DNA from: Phymatolithon calcareum | Lineage: Eukaryota > Rhodophyta > Florideophyceae > Hapalidiales | DNA: 64,000 nucleotides | Direction of reading: 5' to 3' | Assembly (NCBI GenBank): GCA_977006965.1 | Contig: OZ345372.1 | Location: 1,922,001 to 1,986,000, forward strand | Notes under the pieces: model-generated | What the model was told of the DNA's origin: nothing | The model's database searches: none | The model's input: the letters and a program-made list of their open reading frames with translations, nothing else | Shown here: one piece after another, positions 54,835 to 64,000 of the stretch | Layout: every line of letters starts with the position of its first letter | Position numbering within the stretch: the first letter of the stretch is position 1 | Made by a program: the position numbers and the translations under genes

Positions 54835-55546
54835 GACTTTGACAATGTCGTCAAAACTTGATCAAGCGTAGTTTCCTACCTGTGGCACGAGCTTCTTCTT
54901 TTCCATGATTTCGAAGTGGCTACTGCGGGAATGTTGTGCATGTGTGGGAACTAGGGGAAAACATTGTTGTAGGAAAGTGCGGAAGTGCTTTACTTGGGGT
55001 TCTCCCGCCCTCTGGATTATGTATCCGTCGGGAAAGAATAATATGGAGACTCTAACATGTGATCTAACTCTCAGTCGACGAGAGACGCGCTTATGACAGG
55101 CGCGCTCGTTTGGCTATTGTAACGGTACAATGCTTCTACGCATACTGTGTCTGAAGGTGCCTGGACTCTTTGTACCGGGATATAAGCAAGGATTTCTCTA
55201 CAGTCCGCCCTCCTAAGAAAGGGACAGGGTTGAATTGGCTTCAGCAACCAAAGCTTTTGGCATTGATTTGCGCGCAAGTAAGCACTGCACCAATTTCGGT
55301 GAATCTTCATACACGCGGCGCAGGGGCTCAAGGCTATCATCGCTATTTGGTAGACCTTTCCAACACACATGAACGTAAATTCCGTAGCCATCCTCTTTGA
55401 GTCCCATCAGTCTAAACACAGGCTTTCCTTTTCTCTGAATACAATTCGTGAGGCAGAACAACGGACTTATGGAGCTCGTTTTCGGTGTAGAAAAAGACGC
55501 GGCATGCATGAACGTCCTCGTTTGCTCCGTTGGGTAGGTCTTCCAA

Positions 55547-56835
55547 CTAAAAAATGTAGTCGTTTACAGCCTTCACAATACGTCTCGGACCTCTCCATCG
55601 CAGAGAGACCTTCTCACCCTTAGAAAATTCCTCTTTTCCACGAGTACGTAATCTCCTTCTGAGAAATCGGAAAGTACACCACGCAAGGCTGCCGCTCGTT
55701 TTTTTCGCTCGATTCTCCTTCAATGATGGTTGAACGAAAGGATGTATCTCCTCCAATAGCTGCTTTGCCGTATCAACGTTCATTGTTCTCGTTGCGCTTG
55801 CTTGAGAGTCATTAATTTGCTGTTAGAAGCTTGACGGAATGTTTTTAGAGGGGTCTTTCGTTCCTGACCTCTCAATATAGTTACAGGTGCGAGATTCTTC
55901 TGATTCGGAGAGGGCGTGTTATTGAGATTGAAGAATAGGCATCAAGCCGGGCCATTCTTTGTGATCCATTCGCAGCTCTGACAGCACGGATCGAAAGATG
56001 CGCAGAACCTCTTTTCCCATTCTCTCGATCCCTCCATTTGACCAAGGCGTGTACGGGAGAGTGAAGTGGTGTGTTGCTTTCATGCCCTTGGCGATCAGTC
56101 GCAAAGTTTCGTTTTTGAAATGGCTTCCACCATTTGACATTACCGCATTCGGCAGATTAAATGACGCACACCAGTCCAGAATGGCATCAGCTGAATTATG
56201 GGCATCGGTCCCTGGATACGGAAAGAGCCAAAAAAAGACAAGTCATCCCGTAGCATGAGAAGATATTTGGCTCCAGTGACGCTAGGTTCCATCTCCAGGT
56301 AATCGAATTGCAACAAATCATTTGGTCGAGAAAATGCACACCTTGTCCGTAAGATCTGGGTACCTTTGCGTTCCTGTGGGTGATGTGCAATGAATGCATG
56401 CACGCACGAAAGCCTGTACATCCTCTTTGACAGTTGACGGAAAAAATTTCTTCTTGTTTGCCGAAGTTGTTGCAGTATCTCCACGATGTCCCGCGGTATT
56501 GGTGTGCGCGATGATACAGATTCGCAATTGAAAATCTCCGGCCTCGTCAAGTATCCAGACGGTTTTCCTCTCGTTGCACAGTAGGCCTTTGTGCAAAACG
56601 TAATTCTTAGGGCGGAGGACTCGTACTCCAGCTGAACATACAGAACTTCGTCGCGTGACGACCAGAAAAAGTTCTCATCCCTCGTTGATGGAAAGTAGCC
56701 GTCGAACTGTTGAAACAGAGCTCCATCGTCCCAAACGGTCGGCCGAAACATTGTTGGTCCCGGAATATGGAAATACACATAGTTGTACCATAACAAGTGG
56801 ACTGCCCACCTCAAAATGTTCCTGACGGAGGACAC
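55547..56835 (-). pseudogene. RNase H/integrase region of the older Ty3/gypsy element
   Basis: Pieces in three frames. A zinc domain, HTNTAGHRGDTAT, then CIHC (56596-56318), is followed by a core segment LLQFDYLEMEPSVTGAKYLL (56835-56140). Next is NGGSHFKNETLRLIAKG with PYTPWSNGGIERMGKEVLR (56140-55919), carrying the second Asp position (here Asn) and the Glu of the DDE triad. A C-terminal basic part (GEKVSLRWRGPRRIVKAV) lies at 55783-55547. The second Asp position reads NGGS, so the enzyme would be dead even if joined. Confidence 0.7.
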
Positions 56836-57276
56836 TGGCAGGTCCGGTGAAACACTCAGCGGATCAAAGATAAAAGGTTGCTATGGTCGGTGTATAGTAC
56901 AAAACCCTCTGGAGTGGCAAATATCCAGTGCATTTTTGAACCGTCGCCATGACGGCGTATGCCTCATTCTCCAGTACTGCACATCCCAGTTGTGTGGAAT
57001 TGAATCGTCCCGAAAGGAAAGCAAGTGGCTCGTGCCTCTTCTCTTCTCTTGGAAGCGAGAGGTCGAAATGTGGGACTTGGGTGAGTATTCCAGATCAGAT
57101 CGCGTCACTTGCGTCAGTTTATACGCAAAGGCGTTTATTTATATCACGATGACTCACTATACACTGGTTGACAAGCAACTTTACAATTTTCAAAAGCTCT
57201 TGCGCGTTCATTGTTCCATACCAGGGTATCCAGCGATACCCGTGCGGCTGCTTTACGAATCCGTTTCCCTGTTGCA

Positions 57277-58310
57277 TCATAGACGGCTGTGAGATCCGGT
57301 GGTAGGGCGTTTCATGCGCACCAATCCGTCAAGTTGACGAGGGTCGAATCGTATTCCACTGGAAGAGCAAAAAATTAGAGTCTCGAATAACTTGCACTTT
57401 TTGGGGTGGGCTTTGAGTTTGTATTCCGCACACAACTTGAGGAACATGTCAATTGCTCGTATCAGCTCTTTTGGCGTTTCTGCATGGATGAGGATGTCAT
57501 CCAACCAGGATAATATATTTTCAGAGTTCTTCACTTTGGTTAATGATGACTGCATATGTGCCAATGCATTAGTCGTTTCATGCATTACTCGCGTTGCGGT
57601 GAACGCACTGTCCGGCGTAGTAAACGACTGACTCTCTTGGCTCTCCTCCGCGATTGATAGTTTCCAGTACGCATGTGAGAAGTCTAAGTTAGCGTGGCAT
57701 TTTGATCTTCCCAATTTATGGAGCTCTTGTTCTATCATCGGCATTGGGTAGGTCTGTTTTTCCTTGTACTTATTAACCGGGCGCATGTCTACCGTGAATC
57801 TCAACAAGTCCGGCGCTGTTTCGGAAGATGTAGTGGCACTGACGCCCATAGAGCTGTTGGATTTGGTTATGCCATGTCATTTCGGTACAATTGTCCGTTA
57901 AACTTCTACACTAATTTTCGCTGCGATTGGGAGTAATTTAGGAGACGTACTTTGGTTTGTCTGGAATCCGCGGTCAGCTCAATTACAAACGGTGGGAGCT
58001 TAGACGGCGGTCCGGGCGACATTCCGGTTTGGAAGATGTCATTATGATCCCAAATGAGTTTCTCCAAATTTGAGTAAAATTCATTTGAGAGGCCGCTTTG
58101 CTGTGCCGGTTTGAGCATATTTGGAATTGCTGTCTCAACCTCATCTTCCTTTTCCGGATTTTCGTCGTTTAATTCCAGCAAGGCGGGATGAGGAATAAAA
58201 TCTGCTTCGTTTTTGGCATTCATGTAGTCCACGCGCTGTCGGTTTCCACGGTTTTCGTTTGATTCGGCTCTATGATTGCGCTGTGACATGAGTCGGCTTA
58301 CAAACCCCAC
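57277..58310 (-). pseudogene. reverse transcriptase region of the older Ty3/gypsy element
   Basis: Frames 58310-57906 and 57849-57277. The first holds the linker before the polymerase (PPFVIELTADSRQTK). The second has RFTVDMRPVNKYKEKQTYPMP, then LDFSHAYWKLSI and the catalytic box SWLDDILIHA (F/YxDD form, here WLDD), then LKAHPKKCKLFE. Several frameshifts separate the pieces. Confidence 0.75.
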
Positions 58311-58453
58311 TAGAGTTTTCAGTTATATTTCCGACTGTGTCCTAATCTGTGCCGTCCAATGCAGGTCGATTTGTTTCCAGTAACGTCTTCGTGTCCACTT
58401 TGAGGTGTTTAAGAACAGGGTCTCCGATAATGAGTAGTTCGCAAGTAACAAGA

Positions 58454-59644
58454 TCATCTGCAACCAAAACCGAAACATTTTTCATTACCAGACTGCCGGC
58501 GCTGAGCTGCAAATAGTTTGAGGTACTGTCCAATTTCTGAGAATGAAAATAGAGACTCGGAATTGTCGGAGCGATCTAGCGCTACGTTGATTTTCACTGG
58601 AGTAATAGCCTTCATTCCACCAATTCCACAAAAAACTGCCTTTTCCGCCAAGGTTGAACACATGATAGAATCATCTGAACCATCGTCACAGCGTACAAGT
58701 GTATTGAGACTCGTTTCGTCGTCAATAATCACGGCTTTAATCGCTACTGAGTCGTCTTCGTCTTGAACTGTGAGACGAGCAGTGGTCAGTTTTTGGTCCG
58801 TATCGCTGAATTTTTTCGCCTGGTTCCTCGTGTTTTTAGCTGGGGGCGGAGATGATATCTCGTCCTTGACAATATCGTAAAGCTTCTGGCGATCTGCATC
58901 GCAGCTGCATTCCGGGTATTTGTCTATGTAATGCCTTTTTCCTTTTGGTCGACATACCGGGTGTGGGCAGAATGGTTTCGGCTTAGCTTCCATGGATGAT
59001 TCCAGTTCCTTTTCCATAGTCGGAGGTCTTTCGGTGGTTGATTTCTCGCCTTTGATCAAACTATTGTATTTTTTGCTGTTTGAAGTGGTGCAGGTAGATG
59101 CATGAGAGTCTGGATTGCTGTCGTCCAGCAATTCCAATGCCTCCGAGAGTTTGAGGTAATGGTCGAAGAATTTCTCAAAGTCCTTTCTCAAGTCGACGTG
59201 CGCCAATTTATGGTCACTTTGCAGCCGATTTTGCAGGCTATTTCGAAGTATTTTCAACAACACATAACAAACTGCAACCTTTTGAGCATCATCAACGACC
59301 CGAAGCAAGCCGTGCTTCTCCAGCAAACTGTGATATGAGGTAAAGAGGACTTCCATTCTGGACATTGCACTCTTGTCACGCATGTCCATCAGAAGAGACT
59401 TAGGCACGATTTCATCCAGAGCCGAGATAGTGACAGTGTCTTTTCTCGCTTTCGCTTTCTTATCTAAGAAATTTCGTAGAATCTCGTCCAAAAGATCTTC
59501 ATACTTCTTGACGGGTTTTCCGTTTTCATCCTTCATTCTTTTCAAGGATAAAGCCGAGCGAAGCCACTGTGCATCCACACAAAACGTAAGAGATACAGAT
59601 GGAACGGGCTTAAGTGTTGCTTGCGCATCTTCCGTGGACAACAA
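58454..59644 (-). pseudogene. gag and protease start of the older Ty3/gypsy element
   Basis: A 396-codon frame. A helical capsid-like region (EDLLDEILRNFLDKKAKAR, then KVAVCYVLLKILRNSLQNRL) is followed by a Cys/His group (CPHPVCRPKGKRHYIDKYPEC) resembling a zinc knuckle. Then comes protease-like text in which DDGSDDSIMCSTLAEKAV stands where a D-S/T-G active site would be. Coding similarity continues in the next frame (58533-58342, ELLIIGDPVLKHL). Confidence 0.6.
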
Positions 59645-60050
59645 TTGTTCATGTCAGGCTTGCACTTCATTTGCCTACTGCTCGAACTTTTGCAAAAAAA
59701 TGAAGAGCTTCCTCTCGTTGACCGTTCGGAGCGTGGAATAGTCAATGCTTGTGGACAAAACGTTCTGTGCTCTTGTTCGCAACGAAGGTCCCGGCCCGGT
59801 ACCGGTTTACATTACGGTTTCTGATTTCGTCAGCACGATTAGCAAGCGAAGTTCGGTTTTTCGAGAAAAGTGTGCCTTGCGCTGCACGAGATGATTCGAA
59901 TATGGGTTACCTGCTTGCCGCCCACGCTTTTTAGGCACACCCGTTTGTGTGGGTTGACCGCGTCTGAAGACTCACCTAGTTTGAATTGATCAATGTGGCA
60001 ACAACGGGAAAACCTAGTCGTAGGAAAGTGCGGTAGTGCTTTATTTGGGG

Positions 60051-61082
60051 CACTCTATAATGTTCCTGCTGAATAGCAAGAGCTCCCCCAGAGCTTTTTC
60101 TTTGCTCAGTCTGTTTCTTTTGACCAAGTTTGTTTCATTCTGAACAATCCTTGAAATTAAAGAAGCCGTTTACGAAGTCCATGTCAAAACGGTCGATACC
60201 AAGCGTGAGCTCTTGAGACGGCAAGCGCTGCTTTAAGTGGAAACTTTGCTGTTTGTGGTTTCGGTTACGCAGCGGTGTAATCGGTTAAAGCTATTTTAAA
60301 ACCGGAGATTAATATAGTTATTCGAAACGCCGTGCAAGCGTACCACATGTAGGGACTCAAGGTTTCATTTCTCAATGAAGAACTCAAAAATAGATTGGTA
60401 GGACTCGCAGCAAGCTTGCTCGAGTAACGTGTGAGCCTTGAGAAAGCCGTATGCAAAGCTGTCTCATTGAAACGCAGTTCGCCCTGGTTGGCAGACCTGT
60501 TTCTGAGTAAAACGGCCTTGATGACTCACCGGAATATTGCCGTCGACGTCCATGAGTGGTTTTTAAGGTCACTAAAGTGCACTTTAGTTCCTTCACAGAC
60601 GCTTCTCTTTGTCTGAACCTCAGCTAGAACAGCTCTGCTCCTGAAAGCAGATATGTTTTCATTTTGGAATGAAAACAGAGCCGAGGGTCTTAAAAATGGC
60701 AAATCATTGCCCTCACAGATCACGTCATCAGTTGACTTCAGCAACACCAAAAGCTGTCTTGCAAATGTAGCACCGGGTAAGTATATGCATACGTTGTATT
60801 TCATACAGCAACGCCCAGCATGATTCTTTCTGTTTTATTATGCGTATCGCAAGAGTTCGATTTTGATGCATGAGAATTACTGCACAACGCGAAATGTAAC
60901 TAAATGCGAATTTCTAAACCTTTCTCATCACCATCCACGTTGTATCATTCTTGTCTCCACTCCCCCAAACCTTGCTTCAGGGCTGATAACAGTCAGACTT
61001 GATTCGCAGACTTGATGATCCATTCTGTGTTGAACCGCTTCTGACTGGATCTACACCGCAAATATTCAGTCGCGGTTCGAAT
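60051..61082. other. spacer, no supported gene
   Basis: Short motif-free frames on both strands. No repeat or RNA gene was noticed. Confidence 0.4.
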
Positions 61083-61308
61083 TTGGAGAGCTGTAGACAC
61101 GCATTGATGCAGACGCTTCCCGAAAGGGAAGCGCAGGGGGCAGAGCCAGAGACATACGATGGAGTTGGCTCGGACACATCCTTGGGAGCGTCCGACCAAC
61201 CCCAGAGTCAATCTTTAGCAACGTCCTGGACCTCGACGTGCAAGCAGCAGTCAAACTTGTAGCAAACAGATTAGAATGGAAGAAGCTTAGGCCCTCAAAG
61301 TGTTGCTA
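61083..61308 (+). mobile_element. 3' terminal piece of a LINE-like element
   Basis: One plus frame reads RDIRWSWLGHILGSVRP, then LVANRLEWKKLRP, and ends with TAG. The RW.W.GH.LR...P pattern is the usual C-terminus of endonuclease/reverse-transcriptase LINE proteins. It is directly followed by the phrase AGCTCCACAAGGG, also present at about 45843. No polymerase domain is attached on this side. Confidence 0.55.
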
Positions 61309-61479
61309 GCTCCACAAGGGGAATACGCAAAGTGAATGAATGCAATGATGCAGGTTTAATGAACAACATTATAACCATCGACCTAAGAGCTCTATAACAG
61401 CTCCTTGCCATCTATCCACCGACACTTTCAACGCAGTATGGTGAACGACTCCTCCAAGAGGAACCAACGGATTAATCGC

Positions 61480-62330
61480 AGACACCGATTAACACTCAAC
61501 GTACTATTAGTTTAGTGTCGGTTAGTGCCCCCCCTTTTGCAGGGTGTGCAATTGCTCTCCCCCACCCTTATTTAAGCCGCGATCCTGATCGCATCTTAGA
61601 CTGAGGCATCGCATCAGAGAGAGATCACCCCTTTTTAAGATAAAGCCAACCTTATCTTTACACTCTCAGTGATTACAGAAATGTCTAACCTACAGGAGAA
61701 TGTCTGAGCGTTAAGAGGAAGATTGTTCAAGTTTGATTTGGAAGTGGATGGCCATCGAACCATGGAAAGGGGAAGTCTTTCGTCGGCGCAAGTCACCTAT
61801 CGGAAACCAGCCACGGCGTTATTCCAACCCGTTAGTCACCCGATATCACAGAGTCTCGACCCAAAAGTTGTGACAAAATTTTTGAAGGAGAGGAAACGGT
61901 ACGAAGATGGGGCCAAGGAGAAGAATGAAGTCCCGTTGATGACGGTGGCATCTTACAAGGTGCCAATCGACAGGAGCCTTCTAGAGTCCATGTTCTTCCT
62001 AGGGAAGTTCAATGACATATCAAGAGCTAAGACGGCTGGAGCACTGATATCGAACGATTCAATAGTTTATTGAAGGTTTGGTGCAGAAGAATGAAGACGA
62101 AAAGGTACACCCGGAAATCATACAGAAGACTCTACACAGTCTTCGAATGCCAATGCACGTCGTACAAGCGGAGGCAAGGATTCTGGGTTTGCCACAGATC
62201 TATTCTCAAGATCAGAAGAAGCTGGGTACCCGAGCTTCAAGCAAAGCAATCCGAAGAAAACCATAGCCCTCATGCAGGATAAGGTATTCCCAACAAATTT
62301 GAAGAAGGTAGTGAAATGCACCTCGAATAT
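61480..62330 (+). mobile_element. 5' part of an LTR retroelement with a broken gag
   Basis: A C-rich leader with a TATTTAAG box (about 61569) and TTTAAGATAAAG leads to an ATG at 61681 that meets a TGA after eight codons. A gag-like frame then runs 61723-62073 (DPKVVTKFLKERKRYEDGAKE, then SLLESMFFLGKFND). Its continuation is shifted (62078-62266). The FLKxRxxYE helix is typical of capsid proteins of LTR elements. No protease or polymerase follows; the element is cut off by the LINE at 62.36 kb. The LTR limit at 61480 is a guess. Confidence 0.5.
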
Positions 62331-62359
62331 CAAGAAGGGCTGAAGAAGAACCTCAAAGC

Positions 62360-63945
62360 CTATATCAATTTATTATGCAAGGAAGCTGAGATATCCCAGA
62401 GGGCAGAGGGATATTTGATGATTTTATTTTTTGAGAGCTCCCAAAGCCTCACCTTGGAGTAACGGGGCAGCTCTTGCATAATCTCTACGCTATAGTCATC
62501 TGGCTGCTCAAAACGTTCTTGATTCGTAATTCTCTCCCAACAAGAGCTCCTGTGAGTCTCTTGCACTCAAACTCAATTTCTGTACTCATCTTCGATGACG
62601 CTAGAGTGCGTTGTAAGGCGACTAGTTCGACCACCGCGGTAATCCCACAGTAAGCACCCAACACTGATTTCCTCCAAAGGGGTGCTCGGTTGAATGTCAA
62701 CCTTAGGCACCTTAAATGTGTTGTTCTTTCTCCTATGTAAAGGATCCCTGGTAGCTTGCCTTCAATAGGAATCTTCATTGATCTGCCTTCTTCTTCCTTT
62801 TCCCATACCTTAATTGTTTCTTCTCTCCTCCTCTTCTCCGTGACAGATCCCTCCTGGGCTTTCTGAAGGGCTTGTCGCAAGTCTTCATACATCTTGAGAT
62901 ATTCAATATCCTTCATTGCTTCCTTTACGTCCTCATCTCTTCCAACGTACTCTTCTGTTTCTTCAAGGCGCTTTTTGTGTCTTACCAGGCTTAATGCAAA
63001 CCTTTCTGCTTGATGACGTCTCCTCATCTTTGGTGGTCCCAGTCGGCACAGAACTGGCATTCGGTCCCGGCGGTGTTCGGCATACTTTCCGAAAACATTC
63101 TTGTAGAACAAGCCCTCTGCCGACTCGATTGCCGAGAGCAATCGATTTGTCATTGGAGTAACGTGTAACGCATACTCCCATTTCGGGATAATTAGCGACT
63201 TAAAGATCCTGATGCATGTCTCCGGTTTGAATCCTCGAACATTCACTCCAAGCTCCCGAAGCTTATGTATGCATCCTGCAGCATTTCGAACTCTTGCTAT
63301 GGCCGTGTCATCCGTAACACCCTTGTTATTCATGCTTACCCCAAGATACGAGAGTCTCCAGGCTTGATATAGTTCTCGTCCCGCCAAGTAAAACGTGTGC
63401 TTCTGAAGTCCTTTGTACTTAAGAACTTCGCTTTTTCCTGGTTTCGTGTTCCATTTCATGCCATTTTCGCTTGCCCAACTGGTCGCTATATCAAGAAGTT
63501 TCTGCATTCCTCGTCCTGTCTTCGCTTGAAGCTGAACATCATCTGCGAACAATTGCACAGGGCTTTCTGAGACGTTCCTGTCTGTCTTGGAGACGGCTTC
63601 TGCGAATGTGTCCATGAATATATTGTATAGGCATGGACTAAGCGGGGAACCTTGAGGTACTCCTCGGTCGATGATACACCACGTTTCTGTCTTGTCTCCA
63701 GCTGATGTGACCCACGATGGTTTTAACAGGTACGCAACCATCCTTGTTATCTCTTCAGGAAGTTTCTCCGTCAGCCTCTTCATGAGGATATCCCTGGGCA
63801 CACTATCGTATGCCGCGGATAGGTCAAGAACTGCCATGAACGGATGGCCCTTTTTCATTGAACCTTTTGCCCGGAGTATAGCGAGATATGTGCTTCTGTC
63901 TTTCCGAAAACCCAGCTGAACCTTATTGAAGCGACGGCATGCGCC
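62360..63945 (-). mobile_element. non-LTR retrotransposon (LINE) reverse transcriptase, partial
   Basis: The minus frame is open from 63945 to 62485 (an upstream TAG at 63946-63948). It shows reverse transcriptase blocks in order: QLGFRKDRSTYLAIL, AVLDLSAAYDSVPRDIL, GVPQGSPLSPCLYN and the catalytic LFADDVQLQ. The LINE thumb-like text YLGVSMNNKG and a long basic helical C-terminal part follow. At 62485 the frame stops, but related sequence continues one frame over to about 62360 (ERFEQPDDYSVEIMQELP), so the 3' end is also damaged. The 5' end runs off or is truncated near the window edge. The catalytic FADD is intact. Confidence 0.85.
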
Positions 63946-63948
63946 CTA

Positions 63949-64000
63949 ATGGCACACCATCAACACTGAAGAAGACGCCAATATCTGGATCTCAAGTGGA
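63949..64000. other. window edge
   Basis: The last 50 bases continue the LINE neighbourhood but are too short to interpret. Confidence 0.3.

Larger units (their letters stand above)
54941..60050 (-). mobile_element. older Ty3/gypsy LTR retrotransposon, degenerate
   Basis: A 59-bp stretch at 54941-54999 and 59992-60050 is shared in direct orientation (GTAGGAAAGTGCGG and GTGCTTTA, about 80% identical), probably the remains of the two LTRs. Between them, on the minus strand, lie gag, protease, reverse transcriptase and integrase in Ty3/gypsy order, in many separate frames. It is much more decayed than the element at 32-39 kb. The LTR limits are uncertain. Confidence 0.7.

Noticed and set aside
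56783-57292. A plus-strand protein of 169 codons
   Set aside because: It is antisense to the polymerase/integrase region of the older Ty3/gypsy element and has no family features.

Overview
The window is nuclear DNA of a eukaryote with compact, mostly intron-free genes set in large stretches of decayed mobile elements. The few introns that can be placed begin GTAAGT or GTACG, and one has a TACTAAC branch site. A tRNA-Ala gene is interrupted in its D-loop, a feature known from nuclear tRNAs of the red alga Cyanidioschyzon. With intron-poor housekeeping islands, Ty3-type and LINE-type remnants and a foldback element, this points to a multicellular (florideophyte) red alga, perhaps a relative of Chondrus. 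That assignment is inference.

Layout. 0.3-5.3 kb is a gene island: a coiled-coil protein (-), tRNA-Ala with a 13-nt D-loop insert (+), a RING-H2 ubiquitin ligase (-) and the mitochondrial Fe-S scaffold NFU1 (+). 8.0-9.1 kb holds a three-exon gene joining a BED-type zinc finger to a selenoprotein-W-like (Rdx) domain whose CxxC is SxxS. 12.0-16.6 kb is a large membrane/Sel1-repeat gene broken by a stop and frameshifts. 18.1-28.3 kb is a second housekeeping island: a two-exon Brawnin/UQCC6-like microprotein, ATP synthase subunit d, the U5 snRNP GTPase Snu114/EFTUD2, a decayed gene, and the two-exon glucosyltransferase ALG6, with three touching perfect palindromes upstream of it. 28.4-31.6 kb holds a nucleotide-sugar dehydrogenase pseudogene and a multi-spanning membrane protein.

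From 32 kb on the sequence is mainly mobile. A Ty3/gypsy element (32.3-39.6 kb; about 98% identical LTRs, 5-bp target duplication ATGAT, broken reading frames) sits in the centre of an older foldback element. A transposase-like gene pair lies at 43.1-45.3 kb, a LINE 3' end at 47.3 kb, and a second, older Ty3/gypsy element at 54.9-60.1 kb (-). LINE and LTR-element pieces are stacked at 61-64 kb.

The most unusual locus is 49.1-51.8 kb. It encodes a ParB-like domain, a permuted N4/N6-type DNA methyltransferase with EPPT in place of the catalytic DPPY, and a PHD-like zinc finger, in one nearly continuous frame broken by three stops and one frameshift. This is a bacteriophage-like domain order beside a eukaryotic chromatin-reader finger.

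The mitochondrial genes (NFU1, UQCC6-like, ATP synthase d) all belong to respiratory-chain assembly or energy conversion. Snu114 and the few introns agree that splicing is kept despite intron loss. Stop usage in intact genes (TAG, TAA and TGA all used) shows a standard genetic code.
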